NCBI GenBank assembly: GCA_027357125.1
Contig: DAHVVW010000176.1
Span: 1 to 5,337, forward strand
Length of the DNA stretch: 5,337 nt
Origin: Clostridiales bacterium
GTDB taxonomy: Bacteria; Bacillota; Desulfitobacteriia; Desulfitobacteriales; Desulfitobacteriaceae
Direction of reading: 5' to 3'
Below are positions 5,110 through 5,337 of the stretch, in pieces. The position numbers and the translations under genes were made by a program. The first letter of the stretch is position 1, and every line of letters starts with the position of its first letter. Below the pieces are notes generated by a model, which saw nothing but the letters and a program-made list of their open reading frames with translations, ran no database searches and had not been told where the DNA came from.

Positions 5110-5337
<228 letters not shown>

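Overview
The window looks like a chromosomal segment of a Gram-positive Clostridia-type bacterium, perhaps of the Peptococcaceae/Desulfotomaculum kind. The reasons are the recA–recX–rny gene order, a Bacillus/Clostridium-type LexA box in the recA promoter, strong AGGAGGTG-like ribosome binding sites, clear sigma-A promoters, and membrane-anchored RNase Y. The assignment is by gene content and order; no database search was possible.

Layout, left to right. Bases 1-193 hold the terminator of an upstream gene and then the recA promoter with an overlapping LexA operator. recA (194-1228) and recX (start most likely 1249, end 1800) lie on the + strand, separated by 20 bases, and should form an SOS-controlled pair: recombinase and its modulator. 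The 360-base gap between recX and rny is not empty. It carries a near-consensus sigma-A promoter (1922-1950), a roughly 170-nt segment that folds on paper into one long, interrupted rod, and a strong Rho-independent terminator (2105-2128). I interpret this as a stand-alone small RNA gene, most likely 6S RNA, the RNA that binds sigma-A RNA polymerase. rny (RNase Y, 2161-3714) starts only 32 bases after that terminator.

After rny comes a non-coding stretch of about 330 bases with several small hairpins, a good terminator (3901-3928), an inverted repeat and a plausible promoter. These lead to an unrecognised 169-residue soluble acidic protein that starts at TTG (4046-4555).

The right part belongs to an rRNA operon on the minus strand, convergent with everything else. 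It contains the last ~228 nt of 23S rRNA (5110 to the window edge), a ~230-nt spacer, 5S rRNA (4762-4878) and a trailing region with strong hairpins and a short 5S-like fragment. The spacer has two arrays of 7-base TCGANNN repeats, one at each end, which can pair with each other into a 20-position stem.

The most interesting items are the 6S-like RNA gene between recX and rny, its possible coupling to rny expression by terminator read-through, and the paired heptamer arrays in the 23S-5S spacer. The protein-coding genes recA, recX and rny look intact and ordinary.
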